A DNA stretch of 64,000 nucleotides from the NCBI RefSeq assembly GCF_902364945.1, contig NZ_CABJFS010000002.1:234424-298423 (forward strand), given 5' to 3'. This document shows, piece after piece, positions 33,125 through 41,686 of the stretch. Position numbers and translations under genes: made by a program. Position 1 is the first letter of the stretch; each line of letters starts with the position of its first letter. Under the pieces are notes generated by a model. That model was given only the letters and a program-made list of their open reading frames with translations. It ran no database searches and was not told the origin of the DNA. Origin of the DNA: Collinsella aerofaciens (GTDB lineage: Bacteria > Actinomycetota > Coriobacteriia > Coriobacteriales > Coriobacteriaceae).

Positions 33125-34102
33125 ATGTACCAGACGCGTAAGATCGGTGTGGTCGGCCAGGGCCACGTAGGAGCACATGTCGCCAACAGCCTGCTCATGC
33201 AGGGCATTGCCGATGAGCTGTACCTGTGCGATATCAACGAGACCAAGGTGACATCCGAGGTCCAGGACCTGCGCGACTCCCTTTCGTTTGTCCCGTACAA
33301 CACCAAGATCGTCAACTGCTACGACCACTACGAGGAGCTGGCCTGCTGCGACGTCATCGTCAACGCTGCCGGCAAGGTCGCGCTGGCCGCCGGCAACCGC
33401 GACGGTGAGCTGTTCTTTACCACCGACGCCGCCCGCACCTTTGCCAAGCGCATCGTCGACGCCGGCTTTGACGGCATCTTCGTGAGCATCTCCAACCCCT
33501 GCGACGTCGTGTGCACCGAGCTGTGGCACCTGACCGGCTACGATCCCAAGAAGATCATCGGCTCGGGCTGCGGTCTGGACTCCGCCCGCCTGCGCACCGA
33601 GATCTCCAAGAAGGTCGGTGTGAGCCCCAAGTCCATCGACGCCTACATGATCGGCGAGCATGGCTTTAGCCAGCTGGCCGCCTTTAAGGCCGCAACCATC
33701 GCCGGCAAGAGCCTCAACGAGCTTCAGGCCGAAAACCCCGACAAGTACGCCTTTGACCACATGGAGGTCGAGGAGCTCGCGCGCAAGGGCGGCTATGTGA
33801 CCTACCAGGGCAAGCAGTGCACCGAGTACGCCGTCGCCAACTCCGCTGCGCGTGTCTGCGCCGCCGTGCTGCACAACGAGCATGCCGTGCTTTCGGCCTC
33901 CACGCTCATGACCGGCCAGTATGGCGAGGAGGGCATCTTCACCTCCCTGCCGTGCGTGATCGGCGCCGAGGGCGTCGAGGAGGTCTACACGCTCGACCTT
34001 TCCGAGCACGAGCTCGAGGGCTTCCACAAGAGCTGCCAGCACATTCGCGACAACATCGCCCAGCTCGACTGGTGGGATGCCGAGGCCTACGACGCAAAGT
34101 AG
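33125..34102 (+). CDS. L-lactate/malate dehydrogenase family protein
   Basis: 325 residues from the ATG at 33125, which follows AAAGGA. The Rossmann start KIGVVGQGHVGAHVA, the loop VNAAGK, SISNPCDVVC, and the catalytic IGEHGFSQ with His identify the LDH/MDH family. It interconverts a 2-oxo acid and a 2-hydroxy acid with NAD(H); the exact substrate (pyruvate, 2-oxoisocaproate or other) is uncertain because the substrate-specificity loop is unusual. The gene has its own strong terminator. Confidence 0.9.
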   Translation: MYQTRKIGVVGQGHVGAHVANSLLMQGIADELYLCDINETKVTSEVQDLRDSLSFVPYNTKIVNCYDHYEELACCDVIVNAAGKVALAAGNRDGELFFTTDAARTFAKRIVDAGFDGIFVSISNPCDVVCTELWHLTGYDPKKIIGSGCGLDSARLRTEISKKVGVSPKSIDAYMIGEHGFSQLAAFKAATIAGKSLNELQAENPDKYAFDHMEVEELARKGGYVTYQGKQCTEYAVANSAARVCAAVLHNEHAVLSASTLMTGQYGEEGIFTSLPCVIGAEGVEEVYTLDLSEHELEGFHKSCQHIRDNIAQLDWWDAEAYDAK

Positions 34103-34148
34103 TTCGCCGGTTGACGCGGCAACTCGCTCATAACGGACGCAATGCAGG

Positions 34149-34188
34149 GCGGGCCGTGCCGGAAATCCCCGGCACGGCCCGCTTTTTT
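34149..34188 (+). terminator. terminator of the dehydrogenase gene
   Basis: GCGGGCCGTGCCGG (34149-34162) pairs perfectly with CCGGCACGGCCCGC (34169-34182), followed by TTTTTT. Confidence 0.92.
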
Positions 34189-34484
34189 GGCTCACGCGAC
34201 ACGCTCGCAGATTCAGGTCTAATACTTTTCCCGCAAAGTGAGCGAGCAAAATCGGACCCCCGAAGCATCGACACTTTTCAGCTGCTATTTCCTGCGGTTT
34301 CATCGAGATTTTCCTGCGGTTTTGGCGCCAAAAAGTGCGGATGCTTCAGGGGTCCAAAATAGGTCGTTCACTTCTGGGGAAAGTATTTGACTTCGTTATC
34401 AGACAGCTGGGACGGGGTGCCGCGACGCAAACGGGACCCTCGTTTGGTGAAGGCCCCGTCGTAAAAGATTGCTTTCCCAGCTAC
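34189..34484. repeat. 167-bp imperfect palindrome (34221-34387)
   Basis: The left arm (from AATACTTTTCCC through GGACCCC, GAAGCATC and CACTTTT) is mirrored by AAAAAGTG, GATGCTTC, GGGGTCC and GGGGAAAGTATT on the right. The centre has two copies of TTTCCTGCGGTTT. It looks like a large REP/MITE-type unit and contains no coding frame. Confidence 0.7.
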
Positions 34485-35453
34485 TTAGTACTGCTCGATG
34501 CCCATGTAGCGACGAACCTCGGGGCTGTGGTCGAACACCTTGCCGCGAGCGGCGCGCAGCTCGCGGCTCATCGCGTAGAAGAAGATCGGCTCTAGGAACG
34601 AACGCACGCTGGCGGGCACCTCACCCACGCCGTACTCGAGCGCATCGAGCACCATGACCGTATCGGTATGCGTGTTGAGGAATGCGAGCGCCCGCTCCTC
34701 CATGGGGCGACACTCGCCCGATCCGAGCTGTACAAAGTAGAACACGCCGGGCTCGGTGGCTTCGAACGGGCCGTGGAAGTACTCGCCGGAGTGGATGTAG
34801 CAGCAGTGCTGCCACTGCATCTCCATGAGCGAGCAGATGGCCATGGCGTAGGTCTGGCTAAAGTTGGGGCCGGATCCCAGGATGTAGAAGAACTCGTGCT
34901 GCTGGCAGAGCTCGGCAAAGCGATCGCCCAGCTCGGCATTAACCTTCTCGCGGGCAGCGGGCAACAGCGCATCCATCTGCTTAAGGCCGGCGTACATATC
35001 GGCGAGCGCCTCGTAACCCTCCTGCTGGTGGAGCAGTTCGGCGGCGATCAGAGCGCCGATGCCCTGCGGCACCTCGGCCTGCGACACGCCCTCGCCCCAA
35101 GGGTAGACCCAGGTGGTCCACTTGCCGTTATCAATCTTGGAGCCCTCGCAGTCTGTCATGGCCACGACCTCGGCGCCGGCTGCCAGCGCCATCTCGCAAC
35201 CGTCGACGACCTCCTGCGTATTGCCGCTGTGGCTGCAGGCGATGACGAGTGACTTCGGCCCTAGGCTCTTGGGGGCCATCAGGCAAAACTCGCGCGCTGT
35301 GTAGACCGTCGAGGTAAACGTGGTGGCCTCGCGCTTGAGCAGTTCGTTAGCCGGCATGAGGTCGATCATCGAACCGCCGCAGGCGATCCAAAAGACATTC
35401 TCGACCTTGCCCTTGCGCTCGATGATTTCCTGAATCAGATCGTGTGCGTTCAC
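34485..35453 (-). CDS. SIS-domain sugar-phosphate deglycase-like protein B
   Basis: 322 residues with a GTG start behind AAGGAGGAG. The SIS loops are WIACGGSMIDL and ACSHSGNTQE, and HSGEYFHGPFEATEPG has the Glu and His that seem to correspond to the catalytic residues of FraB-type deglycases. It is likely to cleave or isomerise a 6-phosphorylated sugar-amine. It lies downstream of its own GntR regulator, with two GTTCTAT-type direct repeats between. No PTS is adjacent, so the substrate may come through one of the two PTS systems in this region. Confidence 0.82.
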   Translation of the reverse strand: MNAHDLIQEIIERKGKVENVFWIACGGSMIDLMPANELLKREATTFTSTVYTAREFCLMAPKSLGPKSLVIACSHSGNTQEVVDGCEMALAAGAEVVAMTDCEGSKIDNGKWTTWVYPWGEGVSQAEVPQGIGALIAAELLHQQEGYEALADMYAGLKQMDALLPAAREKVNAELGDRFAELCQQHEFFYILGSGPNFSQTYAMAICSLMEMQWQHCCYIHSGEYFHGPFEATEPGVFYFVQLGSGECRPMEERALAFLNTHTDTVMVLDALEYGVGEVPASVRSFLEPIFFYAMSRELRAARGKVFDHSPEVRRYMGIEQY

Positions 35454-35509
35454 GGTGACGCTCCTCCTTGTGTGGCGGCTTTGGACGACGGCAGCTCGTA
35501 CCTGCAGTC

Positions 35510-35591
35510 GTTCTATGTTGTTCTATTTATAGCATGCAAGCAGGTGCCCGTGAAGTCATTTCAGCAAATTTGTTCTATGTTGTTCTATCTA
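35510..35591 (-). promoter_or_regulatory. two direct-repeat operators upstream of SIS gene B
   Basis: GTTCTATGTTGTTCTATTTA (35510-35529) and GTTCTATGTTGTTCTATCTA (35572-35591) are almost identical. They are placed between the GntR gene and the SIS gene and probably bind this GntR protein. Confidence 0.6.
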
Positions 35592-35597
35592 TGGACG

Positions 35598-36353
35598 TTA
35601 GATGTCGAACACGTAGCGCGAGCCCACGATCTTTTGGCGCCCGAGCAGCAGGGGCCGCCCGTCCGCATCGGTAAAGTACGCCTCCATATAGAAGAGCGGC
35701 TCGCCGACCGGCACCTCCAGCAGCGGGGCCGCCTGGGCATCCGCCAGCGCAATCTCCACGGTGCAGGGGTCGGACTTGAGCGGCGCGCGGCCCGAATGCT
35801 CGGCAACGAGTGCAAAGATCGAGTTATCGGCAAGGTCCTCGTCGGCAAGCGTCTGCAGGTAGGGATGGTCGGCCAGCACAAAAGAGTTGTTCTCGAGCAT
35901 GACGGGCACGCCATCTGCCGTGCGCACGCGCTCGACTACGATGAGCTCGCAGCCGGGCTCCACGCCAAAGAACGCCGCGTCCTCGCGCGTCGCCGCGACC
36001 ACCGTGCGCGACACCAGGCGCGCTCCGGCAACCATGTCGTTGGCAGCGCAACCCTCGGAAAAGCTCTGAACGTCACCCTTCTGGCGAATCTTGCGCTTGA
36101 GCTTGGGAGCGCACACAAAAGTGCCCCTCCCCTGTTGGCGGTTGAGATACCCCGCGCGCGACAGCTCCTCGATGGCGCGGCGCACGGTGATGCGCCCCAC
36201 GCCGTAAGACTTCGCGAGCTCCATCTCGGAAGGAATGCGCGAGCCGGCCGCATACACGCCGCGCGCGATCTCGCCCTTCAGGTCGTCCATGACCTGCTGG
36301 TACAGTGGTACGGCGGATACGCCAGCGCGGTCGGTTTTATCGTCGGTTGCCAT
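35598..36353 (-). CDS. GntR-family regulator with UTRA domain (SIS gene B)
   Basis: 251 residues. The winged helix has VPLYQQVMDDLKGEIARGVY, YGVGRITVRRAIEELSRAGYL and RQQGRGTFV; the UTRA effector domain follows. The ATG comes 2 nt after the recQ stop and its GGAGCG site lies in the last recQ codons, so translation is coupled to recQ read-through. It probably represses the next gene, SIS protein B, through the GTTCTAT repeats. Confidence 0.88.
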   Translation of the reverse strand: MATDDKTDRAGVSAVPLYQQVMDDLKGEIARGVYAAGSRIPSEMELAKSYGVGRITVRRAIEELSRAGYLNRQQGRGTFVCAPKLKRKIRQKGDVQSFSEGCAANDMVAGARLVSRTVVAATREDAAFFGVEPGCELIVVERVRTADGVPVMLENNSFVLADHPYLQTLADEDLADNSIFALVAEHSGRAPLKSDPCTVEIALADAQAAPLLEVPVGEPLFYMEAYFTDADGRPLLLGRQKIVGSRYVFDI

Positions 36354-36355
36354 CG

Positions 36356-38338
36356 TTACGCTCCATCCCGCGCATGCTCGGACTCAAACTCTTCAATCGC
36401 CGCCATAAACTGCTCGCCAAAGGCGTCGGCCTTTTTCTCGCCGATGCCGTTGACCTGGATAAGCTCGTCGCGCGTCTGCGGGCGCAGGCGGCACAGGCCG
36501 CGCAGGGCCTTGTCGGAGAAGACCATATACGGCGCCATCTCGAGCTCGGTCGAGATTTCCTTGCGCAGGGCGCGCAGGCGCTCGAACAGCTCGGCATCGT
36601 CGCCCACGCGCGGGCGCTGATCCAGCTCGGCCTCCTCGCGCAGCAGATCCACCGCACGGCGGGCGCGGGCCGAGGCCTTGCGCTTGGACGCGCGACGCTT
36701 AACGGTAAAGGCGAACGCCTCGTTCTCGACCTCGCCGGCACGCGGGCCCAGCCCCACGACCGGGTACTGCCCCTGCGAGGTGGCCAAATAACCGCGGCCG
36801 CACAGCTGGCCGATGATATCCTTGATGCGCCCGACCGATTCGCTCGACAGCTCACCGTAGCCGCGGTCCTCGTCCAGATGCATCTGGCGAATGCGCTCGG
36901 TGTTGCCGCCGTGGAGCACATCGGCGACCAGCGATTTGCCAAAGCGCATGGGACGCGTGGCCACATAGCGCACGGCGGCGCGGGCCATATCGGTGACGTC
37001 CTCGACCTCGAACTTCGTGAGGCAGTTGCTGCAGTTGCCGCAGCCCTCGGCGTCGTCCGTGGCGGTGCTGCCCGCACCAGCCGCGGCAGCATGCTCGGCC
37101 GCGGCCTCGTCGCCAAAGTAGCGCAGCATGTATTCGCGCAGGCAGCCGGTGGTATTGCAGTAGCCCTCCATCTGGCTGAGCAGGCGATATCGATTCTGGA
37201 GCGCCCACGCGCGCTGCTCGTCGTCGAGCGCCTCATCGGCAGCATCGCCGCGGTCGATCAAAAAGCGACGCATGCGAAAATCGTTACCGTTCCACAGCAG
37301 ATGGCAGCTGGCCGGGTCGCCATCGCGGCCGGCTCGACCCGCCTCTTGGTAGTATGCCTCGATGCTCTCGGGCACGTTGTTGTGAATCACGTAGCGCACG
37401 TTGGGCTTGTCGATGCCCATGCCAAAGGCGTTGGTGGCAACCATCACCTGGATATCGTCGTCGATAAAGGCACGCTGGCTTTGGCGGCGGGCGTCGTTAC
37501 CCATGCCGGCATGGTAGCGGCCAACGCGAATGCCGCTGGGTCCCAGCGCCTCGGCAAGCTCGCCTGCCAGCGCATCGACCGTCTTGCGGGTGGAGCAATA
37601 CACGATGCCGCTCTCGCTCGAATGCGCGATCACGTAGTCGCGCACCCAGGCAGTCTTGGCCTTGTCGCCCATCTCCTCGCAACCAAAGTAGAGGTTCTTG
37701 CGATCGAAGCCCGTCACCACCGTCGCGGGGTTTTGCAAGCCGAGCATCTGCTGAATGTCCGCACGCACGCGCTCGGTCGCCGTAGCGGTAAAGGCAGCCA
37801 CGATGGGGCGCTGCGGCAGCGAATCGATAAACTCGCGAATCTGCAGGTAAGCGGGGCGAAAATCCTGGCCCCATTGGCTCACGCAGTGGGCCTCGTCAAT
37901 GGCCACGAGCGGCACGCCGATGCCGCCGTCCGCCGCGGCCTCCTGCGCAAAGGCTAAAAAGCGCGGCTCGAGCAGGCGCTCGGGCGCCACGTACATAAGC
38001 TGGTAGCGGCCCTCGCGCGCCCGCTTGAGCACGGTGTTTTGCTGGGCCGGAGTAAGGCTGGAGTTGAGATAGCTGGGCCGCGCACCCGCCGCGAGCAATG
38101 CGCGGGTCTGATCCTCCATAAGCGACAGCAGCGGACTCACCACAAAGGTGATGCCGGGCAGCATGAGCGCGGGCACCTGGTAGCAAATGGACTTGCCGGC
38201 GCCTGTGGGCATAACACCCAGCGCATCGCGACCGGCAAGGATCGCATCGACCATGCGGTCCTGTCCCGGGCGAAACGAGGTGTAGCCAAAATAGGCGCCG
38301 AGCGTGTCGAGCGCCATCTGCTGCATGCTATCGGTCAT
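36356..38338 (-). CDS. recQ: ATP-dependent DNA helicase RecQ
   Basis: 660 residues with the complete RecQ layout: Walker A MPTGAGKS (about 40-48), DEAHCVSQWG (about 147-156), helicase C domain with HAGM...ATNAFGMGIDKPNVR, RQC zinc site with CNTTGC and CGNCSNC, and a C-terminal HRDC domain (LCRLRPQTRDELIQVNGIGE). It is a 3'-5' helicase that resolves recombination and fork structures. AGGAAACC precedes the ATG. A GntR gene follows directly in the same unit. Confidence 0.95.
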   Translation of the reverse strand: MTDSMQQMALDTLGAYFGYTSFRPGQDRMVDAILAGRDALGVMPTGAGKSICYQVPALMLPGITFVVSPLLSLMEDQTRALLAAGARPSYLNSSLTPAQQNTVLKRAREGRYQLMYVAPERLLEPRFLAFAQEAAADGGIGVPLVAIDEAHCVSQWGQDFRPAYLQIREFIDSLPQRPIVAAFTATATERVRADIQQMLGLQNPATVVTGFDRKNLYFGCEEMGDKAKTAWVRDYVIAHSSESGIVYCSTRKTVDALAGELAEALGPSGIRVGRYHAGMGNDARRQSQRAFIDDDIQVMVATNAFGMGIDKPNVRYVIHNNVPESIEAYYQEAGRAGRDGDPASCHLLWNGNDFRMRRFLIDRGDAADEALDDEQRAWALQNRYRLLSQMEGYCNTTGCLREYMLRYFGDEAAAEHAAAAGAGSTATDDAEGCGNCSNCLTKFEVEDVTDMARAAVRYVATRPMRFGKSLVADVLHGGNTERIRQMHLDEDRGYGELSSESVGRIKDIIGQLCGRGYLATSQGQYPVVGLGPRAGEVENEAFAFTVKRRASKRKASARARRAVDLLREEAELDQRPRVGDDAELFERLRALRKEISTELEMAPYMVFSDKALRGLCRLRPQTRDELIQVNGIGEKKADAFGEQFMAAIEEFESEHARDGA

Positions 38339-38464
38339 GGTTTCCTAACGTCCAAGTCATCTGCCGCCGATTATACGCCGCCACGCGGACCGGTGCCGCA
38401 CGGCCACCAGCGATGGGCTACGCAATCCGAAGGGGACGAGCGTGGATTTTTAGACACTTTCCGG

Positions 38465-38532
38465 ATGAGCGTGGATAATCTCCCACTTTGGGCCCGTCAC
38501 CAAACCAAAAACGGGAGATTATCCACGCTCAT
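38465..38532. repeat. perfect-arm palindrome with GAGCGTGGAT core
   Basis: ATGAGCGTGGATAATCTCCC (38465-38484) and GGGAGATTATCCACGCTCAT (38513-38532) are exact complements with a 28-nt loop. A further half-copy (GACGAGCGTGGATTTTTAGA) begins near 38437. It belongs to the same family as the elements at 22.9 and 27.5 kb. Confidence 0.75.
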
Positions 38533-38554
38533 TCTGGGGGTAGTCGATGTTTTG

Positions 38555-38711
38555 GCGCGGACAGCGAAAGCCCGCCAGAGCGAGCAAGGTGCCTTGAAAC
38601 AAGGCGGCATTGACCTTCTGGTCATGCCGCCAAAGTTGAAAGGCAGATTGCCGTTCTGGCGGGCTTGCAGCGTCGAGCCGTTGCGCGGTTTGGAAAACCG
38701 CGCAACTAGGG
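38555..38711 (-). ncRNA. candidate structured RNA or structured repeat, copy 1
   Basis: Read on the minus strand directly behind the GntR stop: a 12-bp hairpin (38680-38706), the invariant GGCTCGACGCTGC, then an outer 12-bp stem (38655-38666 with 38568-38579) that encloses an inner hairpin capped by GACC-AGAA-GGTC (38603-38631). Copy 2 at 46953-47104 has the same architecture with different paired bases. The strand is uncertain because the stems work on both; the minus strand is favoured by position. No obvious T tract. It may be an Rfam-type Coriobacteriia RNA or a mobile palindromic unit. Confidence 0.5.
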
Positions 38712-39431
38712 CTACATAACCATGACGTAGCGGCTGCCCACGTAGTACTGCTTACCCATCAGGACCGGCTCGCCATTGGGGCCGATAAAGCCGGCACGCA
38801 GGTTGAGCAGCGGATCGTGCGGAGCAATGCCCAGCTCAGCCGCCTGCTCGGCATTGGCGCGAACGGCCTCGACCGTGCGGTAGCCAACCGAGACAATCGG
38901 CGTTCCGCCAACACGCTCGACCTCGGCAAAAATCGACTTGTCCTCAAGATCGGCCGTCAACAGCTCACGGTAGGCGTCAAACGGCACAAAGATGTTCTCC
39001 TCAAAGATGGGCTCACCGTCGGCCGTACGCACGCGCTTGATATGCAGCAGCAGCGCATCCTTCTGCAGGCCAAAGAACTCCATCTCGTTTTGGCGCGCCG
39101 GAACAATCTGACGATCGATCACATGTGCGCCCGCCTTCATGCCGTTGTCGGCACACAGCGCGGTAAACGTCTGCAGCGTCGAGGCGTGAAACTGGCGATT
39201 GATGTGCGGCGTGGAAACAAAGGTGCCGCGGCCCTGCTGCTTAACCAGGTAGCCATCGGAGCACAACTCCTCGACGGCGCGGCGCACCGTAATTCGGCTC
39301 ACCTCGTACTGCTCGGCTAGCTCGAGCTCGGACGGAATACGCTCCTTGGGTGCATAAACACCTTTCTCGATCGCATCCTTGATTTCGTCGTAAATCTGCT
39401 GGTAAAGCGGTGCATTTTTGGGCGCAGGCAT
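38712..39431 (-). CDS. GntR-family regulator with UTRA domain (PTS system 2)
   Basis: 239 residues. LYQQIYDEIKDAIEKGVYAP, YEVSRITVRRAVEELCSDGYL and KQQGRGTFV form the DNA-binding domain; a UTRA ligand domain follows. Its own upstream region (39464-39482) has the box CGTTATATA, which recurs upstream of the PTS IIAB gene (45471) and the EamA gene (46737), so autoregulation and control of those genes is a reasonable inference. The ribosome site is weak (GAGTG). The structured element copy 1 starts immediately after its stop. Confidence 0.88.
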   Translation of the reverse strand: MPAPKNAPLYQQIYDEIKDAIEKGVYAPKERIPSELELAEQYEVSRITVRRAVEELCSDGYLVKQQGRGTFVSTPHINRQFHASTLQTFTALCADNGMKAGAHVIDRQIVPARQNEMEFFGLQKDALLLHIKRVRTADGEPIFEENIFVPFDAYRELLTADLEDKSIFAEVERVGGTPIVSVGYRTVEAVRANAEQAAELGIAPHDPLLNLRAGFIGPNGEPVLMGKQYYVGSRYVMVM

Positions 39432-39463
39432 ATCTAATCACTCTTATCGAAATATTAAAATAA

Positions 39464-39482
39464 CTAATACGTATATAACGTC
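39464..39482 (-). promoter_or_regulatory. CGTTATA operator candidate at GntR gene
   Basis: On the minus strand the sequence is GACGTTATATACGTATTAG. It shares CGTTATA with sites at 25819, 45488-45506 and 46777-46796. Confidence 0.5.
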
Positions 39483-39535
39483 TTTTTATATGTTACCTCA
39501 GTTGGATAAAACGATACACCACATACAGCAAAACC

Positions 39536-40543
39536 TTACTTGCCGTCGTCCTGTTGCAGACTGTCCTGCTCGCTGAGGCGCGCCTGCCTGCTGGCCATGC
39601 GTGCGGGCTTGTCGGGATCGGGAACGGCCGTGGGCATGGGCTCGTCGACATGACCACCCCACCAGCCGCCCACAAAGCTGAGCGTGTGGAACACGTTGAT
39701 CACGGCACCGGGATCAATGTCGCACACTAGCTTGATAATGTCCTGGCTCTCGTAGGTCGAGACAACGGTGTGCAGCAGGTACATCTTTTCACGGCTGTAT
39801 CCGCCGATGACCTCGGCGCAGCTAATACCATGCTGAAAATGGTCAACATAGGCGGTCATGACCTCGTCTGCCTTGCGCGTTGTGATCTGCAGCGTCACAC
39901 GGTCGTAGCGATGATAGAAGCTGTCGATGGTCTTGGTCGAAATAAACTGGAACACTATGGAGTACGCCGCGTTATCCCAGCCAAACATAAAGCCAAAGAT
40001 CGCCAGGATAAAGCAGTTGAAACCAAAGATGACACCCCAGATGGTCTTACCCGTGTGGTTGGAGACCCACAGCGCGATAAAGTCGGTGCCGCCGGTAGAT
40101 GCGCCGGACTTAAGCGCGATGGCAGCGCCCAGACCCGAGACCACGCCGCCAAAAATGATTAGCATGATCTTGTCGCCCAAAAACGGCGCGAAGTGAAAGA
40201 CGTTGAGGAACAGCGACGAGAGCACGACCTGCGTCATCGAGAAGATGACGAAACGCTTGCTAATGCCGCTCCAGCATAGGAGCGCCACGGGGATGTTGAG
40301 CGCGAGCATACCGAGCGAGATGTCGATGTGAACGCCACCGAGCGAGGTAACGCGATCGAGCAGGACCGCGACGCCGGTAAGGCCGCTCGGAAGCAGGTCG
40401 GCGGGTTGAATGAACGCCTGGATCAGGAATGTCTGGAGAACGGCAGAAATGGTGACCGCCACGGCAGTAATGGCGCGGCGAACGATGGTGAGGCGGCCGA
40501 GCACGAGCACGCGGTCCGTGAGCTGATCGATGGCGTTCGCCAC
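39536..40543 (-). CDS. YitT-family membrane protein (DUF2179 C-terminal domain)
   Basis: 335 residues with a GTG start behind AAAGGAG. Five to six helices include FLIQAFIQPADLLPSGLTGV and SGASTGGTDFIAL, the signature of the YitT/DUF161 family, followed by a cytoplasmic DUF2179 domain (YDRVTLQITTRKADEVMTA). The role of the family is not established, though it is often described as a transporter-like membrane protein. It is monocistronic, followed on the minus strand by the AT-rich GntR promoter region. Confidence 0.88.
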   Translation of the reverse strand: MANAIDQLTDRVLVLGRLTIVRRAITAVAVTISAVLQTFLIQAFIQPADLLPSGLTGVAVLLDRVTSLGGVHIDISLGMLALNIPVALLCWSGISKRFVIFSMTQVVLSSLFLNVFHFAPFLGDKIMLIIFGGVVSGLGAAIALKSGASTGGTDFIALWVSNHTGKTIWGVIFGFNCFILAIFGFMFGWDNAAYSIVFQFISTKTIDSFYHRYDRVTLQITTRKADEVMTAYVDHFQHGISCAEVIGGYSREKMYLLHTVVSTYESQDIIKLVCDIDPGAVINVFHTLSFVGGWWGGHVDEPMPTAVPDPDKPARMASRQARLSEQDSLQQDDGK

Positions 40544-40897
40544 GTAGGCTCCTTTCGAAGGCAGATGTAGTTGTGGGGCGTGGCCGCGATTGTAGCATGG
40601 AGCATGCGGGGGCGCTTCAATTCACCCTCTCTCGACAACCAAAGCGGGACCAGCAACCCCACGACCAAAGGCCCAAATTACAAGTGAGTAGACTTTACGC
40701 GATCTGCAGAGCACACCCAAAACCGCCACCCCTGTGACCTGCGGTTTTACTAGAGCAGATGCGCTTTGTGCTCGTCCTGCACCAAAAAGTCTACTCACTT
40801 AGTCCGAATCGAAGCCAAACGGATCCAAATAGATGACAAATTAAGCCAATCCGCAGCAAATGACGCGTGAACCAGTGCTTCTCGCGGTGGATTGACA
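40544..40897. repeat. 119-bp palindromic repeat, copy 1 (40682-40800)
   Basis: The ends are AAGTGAGTAGACTTT and AAAAAGTCTACTCACTT, and the interior has CACACCCAAAACCGCC and TGCGGTTTTA. The copy at 49178-49296 has the same length and about 90 percent identity by eye. The rest of the region has no gene. Confidence 0.8.
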
Positions 40898-41527
40898 CTA
40901 CAGAGCGGCCAAAATGTCGCTCAGGTTGTCGATGACGACGTCGGCGGCGGACTGGTCCAGGTTGACGCCCTCATGCGGACGCAGTGCCAGGACGCGGGCG
41001 CCGGAGCGCTTGCCGGCCTCGATACCCAAAGGCGAGTCCTCGATAACCAGGCACTCGGCGGGGTCAACTCCCAGCGCCTTCATGGCACGCAGGTAGATCT
41101 CGGGGTCGGGCTTAAACGCACTGCACTCGTGACCGCTGATGGTGTAGTCCAGCACGTCGGCGATACCGGCAATCTCAACCAGCTCGTCAATGAGCTCACG
41201 ATAGGACGAGCTTGCGATGGCGCACTTCACGCCGCGCTCGTGCAGCTCGCGCATCACCGGCTCCGTCTGCTCGTTGAGCAGCTCGGCATACGGAACGGGG
41301 TGAACCGGGCTGTAGACCTGCTTGTACTCCACGCGCAGACGCTCGCGCAGCTCAATATCGTCGGGCACCAGCGACTTCCAAATGGCAGGCTCGTTAGACC
41401 CCGAAAGATCGGGGATCTCGTCAAAATGGAACCCCTTCTCTTCCATAAACGCCACGCGACGGCGGTTGTAGAACCACTCGGTATCGACCAGCACGCCGTC
41501 CATGTCAAACAGCACTGCCTTAATCAT
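40898..41527 (-). CDS. HAD-family hydrolase (beta-phosphoglucomutase-like)
   Basis: 209 residues from the ATG at 41527, 7 nt behind GGAGGA; the ATG two codons upstream is too close to that site. HAD motif I is VLFDMDGVLVDTEW, motif II ASSS, motif III KPDPEIYL, motif IV VIEDSPLGIEAG. The cap is of subclass I, as in beta-phosphoglucomutase and small sugar-phosphate phosphatases. It lies 160 nt downstream of SIS gene C and probably acts on a product of the same sugar-amine pathway; substrate unknown. Confidence 0.88.
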   Translation of the reverse strand: MIKAVLFDMDGVLVDTEWFYNRRRVAFMEEKGFHFDEIPDLSGSNEPAIWKSLVPDDIELRERLRVEYKQVYSPVHPVPYAELLNEQTEPVMRELHERGVKCAIASSSYRELIDELVEIAGIADVLDYTISGHECSAFKPDPEIYLRAMKALGVDPAECLVIEDSPLGIEAGKRSGARVLALRPHEGVNLDQSAADVVIDNLSDILAAL

Positions 41528-41541
41528 ACGCATCTCCTCCC

Positions 41542-41586
41542 ACCTGCCGAAAAGGGACAGGTTTATTTTGGTAGGTTTTATCTGGT
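41542..41586. repeat. ACCTGCC/GGGACAGGT hairpin repeat
   Basis: ACCTGCCGAAAAGGGACAGG is followed by TTTATTTTGGTAGGTTTTAT; the ACCTGCC and GGTAGGT ends pair. Same family as 31304-31347, 49391-49434 and 49537-49580. Confidence 0.65.
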
Positions 41587-41686
41587 GTTTTGCGACGCGA
41601 CAGACACGCCCTCCCCAAAGCAAAAAAGGGGACGGGGCAAAACCCCATCCCCTCTCAATCAACCCGTAAGGTCTACTTACTTGTGA

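Noticed and set aside
36305..37957. 550-codon plus frame opposite recQ
   Set aside because: Shadow; composition typical of antisense GC-rich frames.
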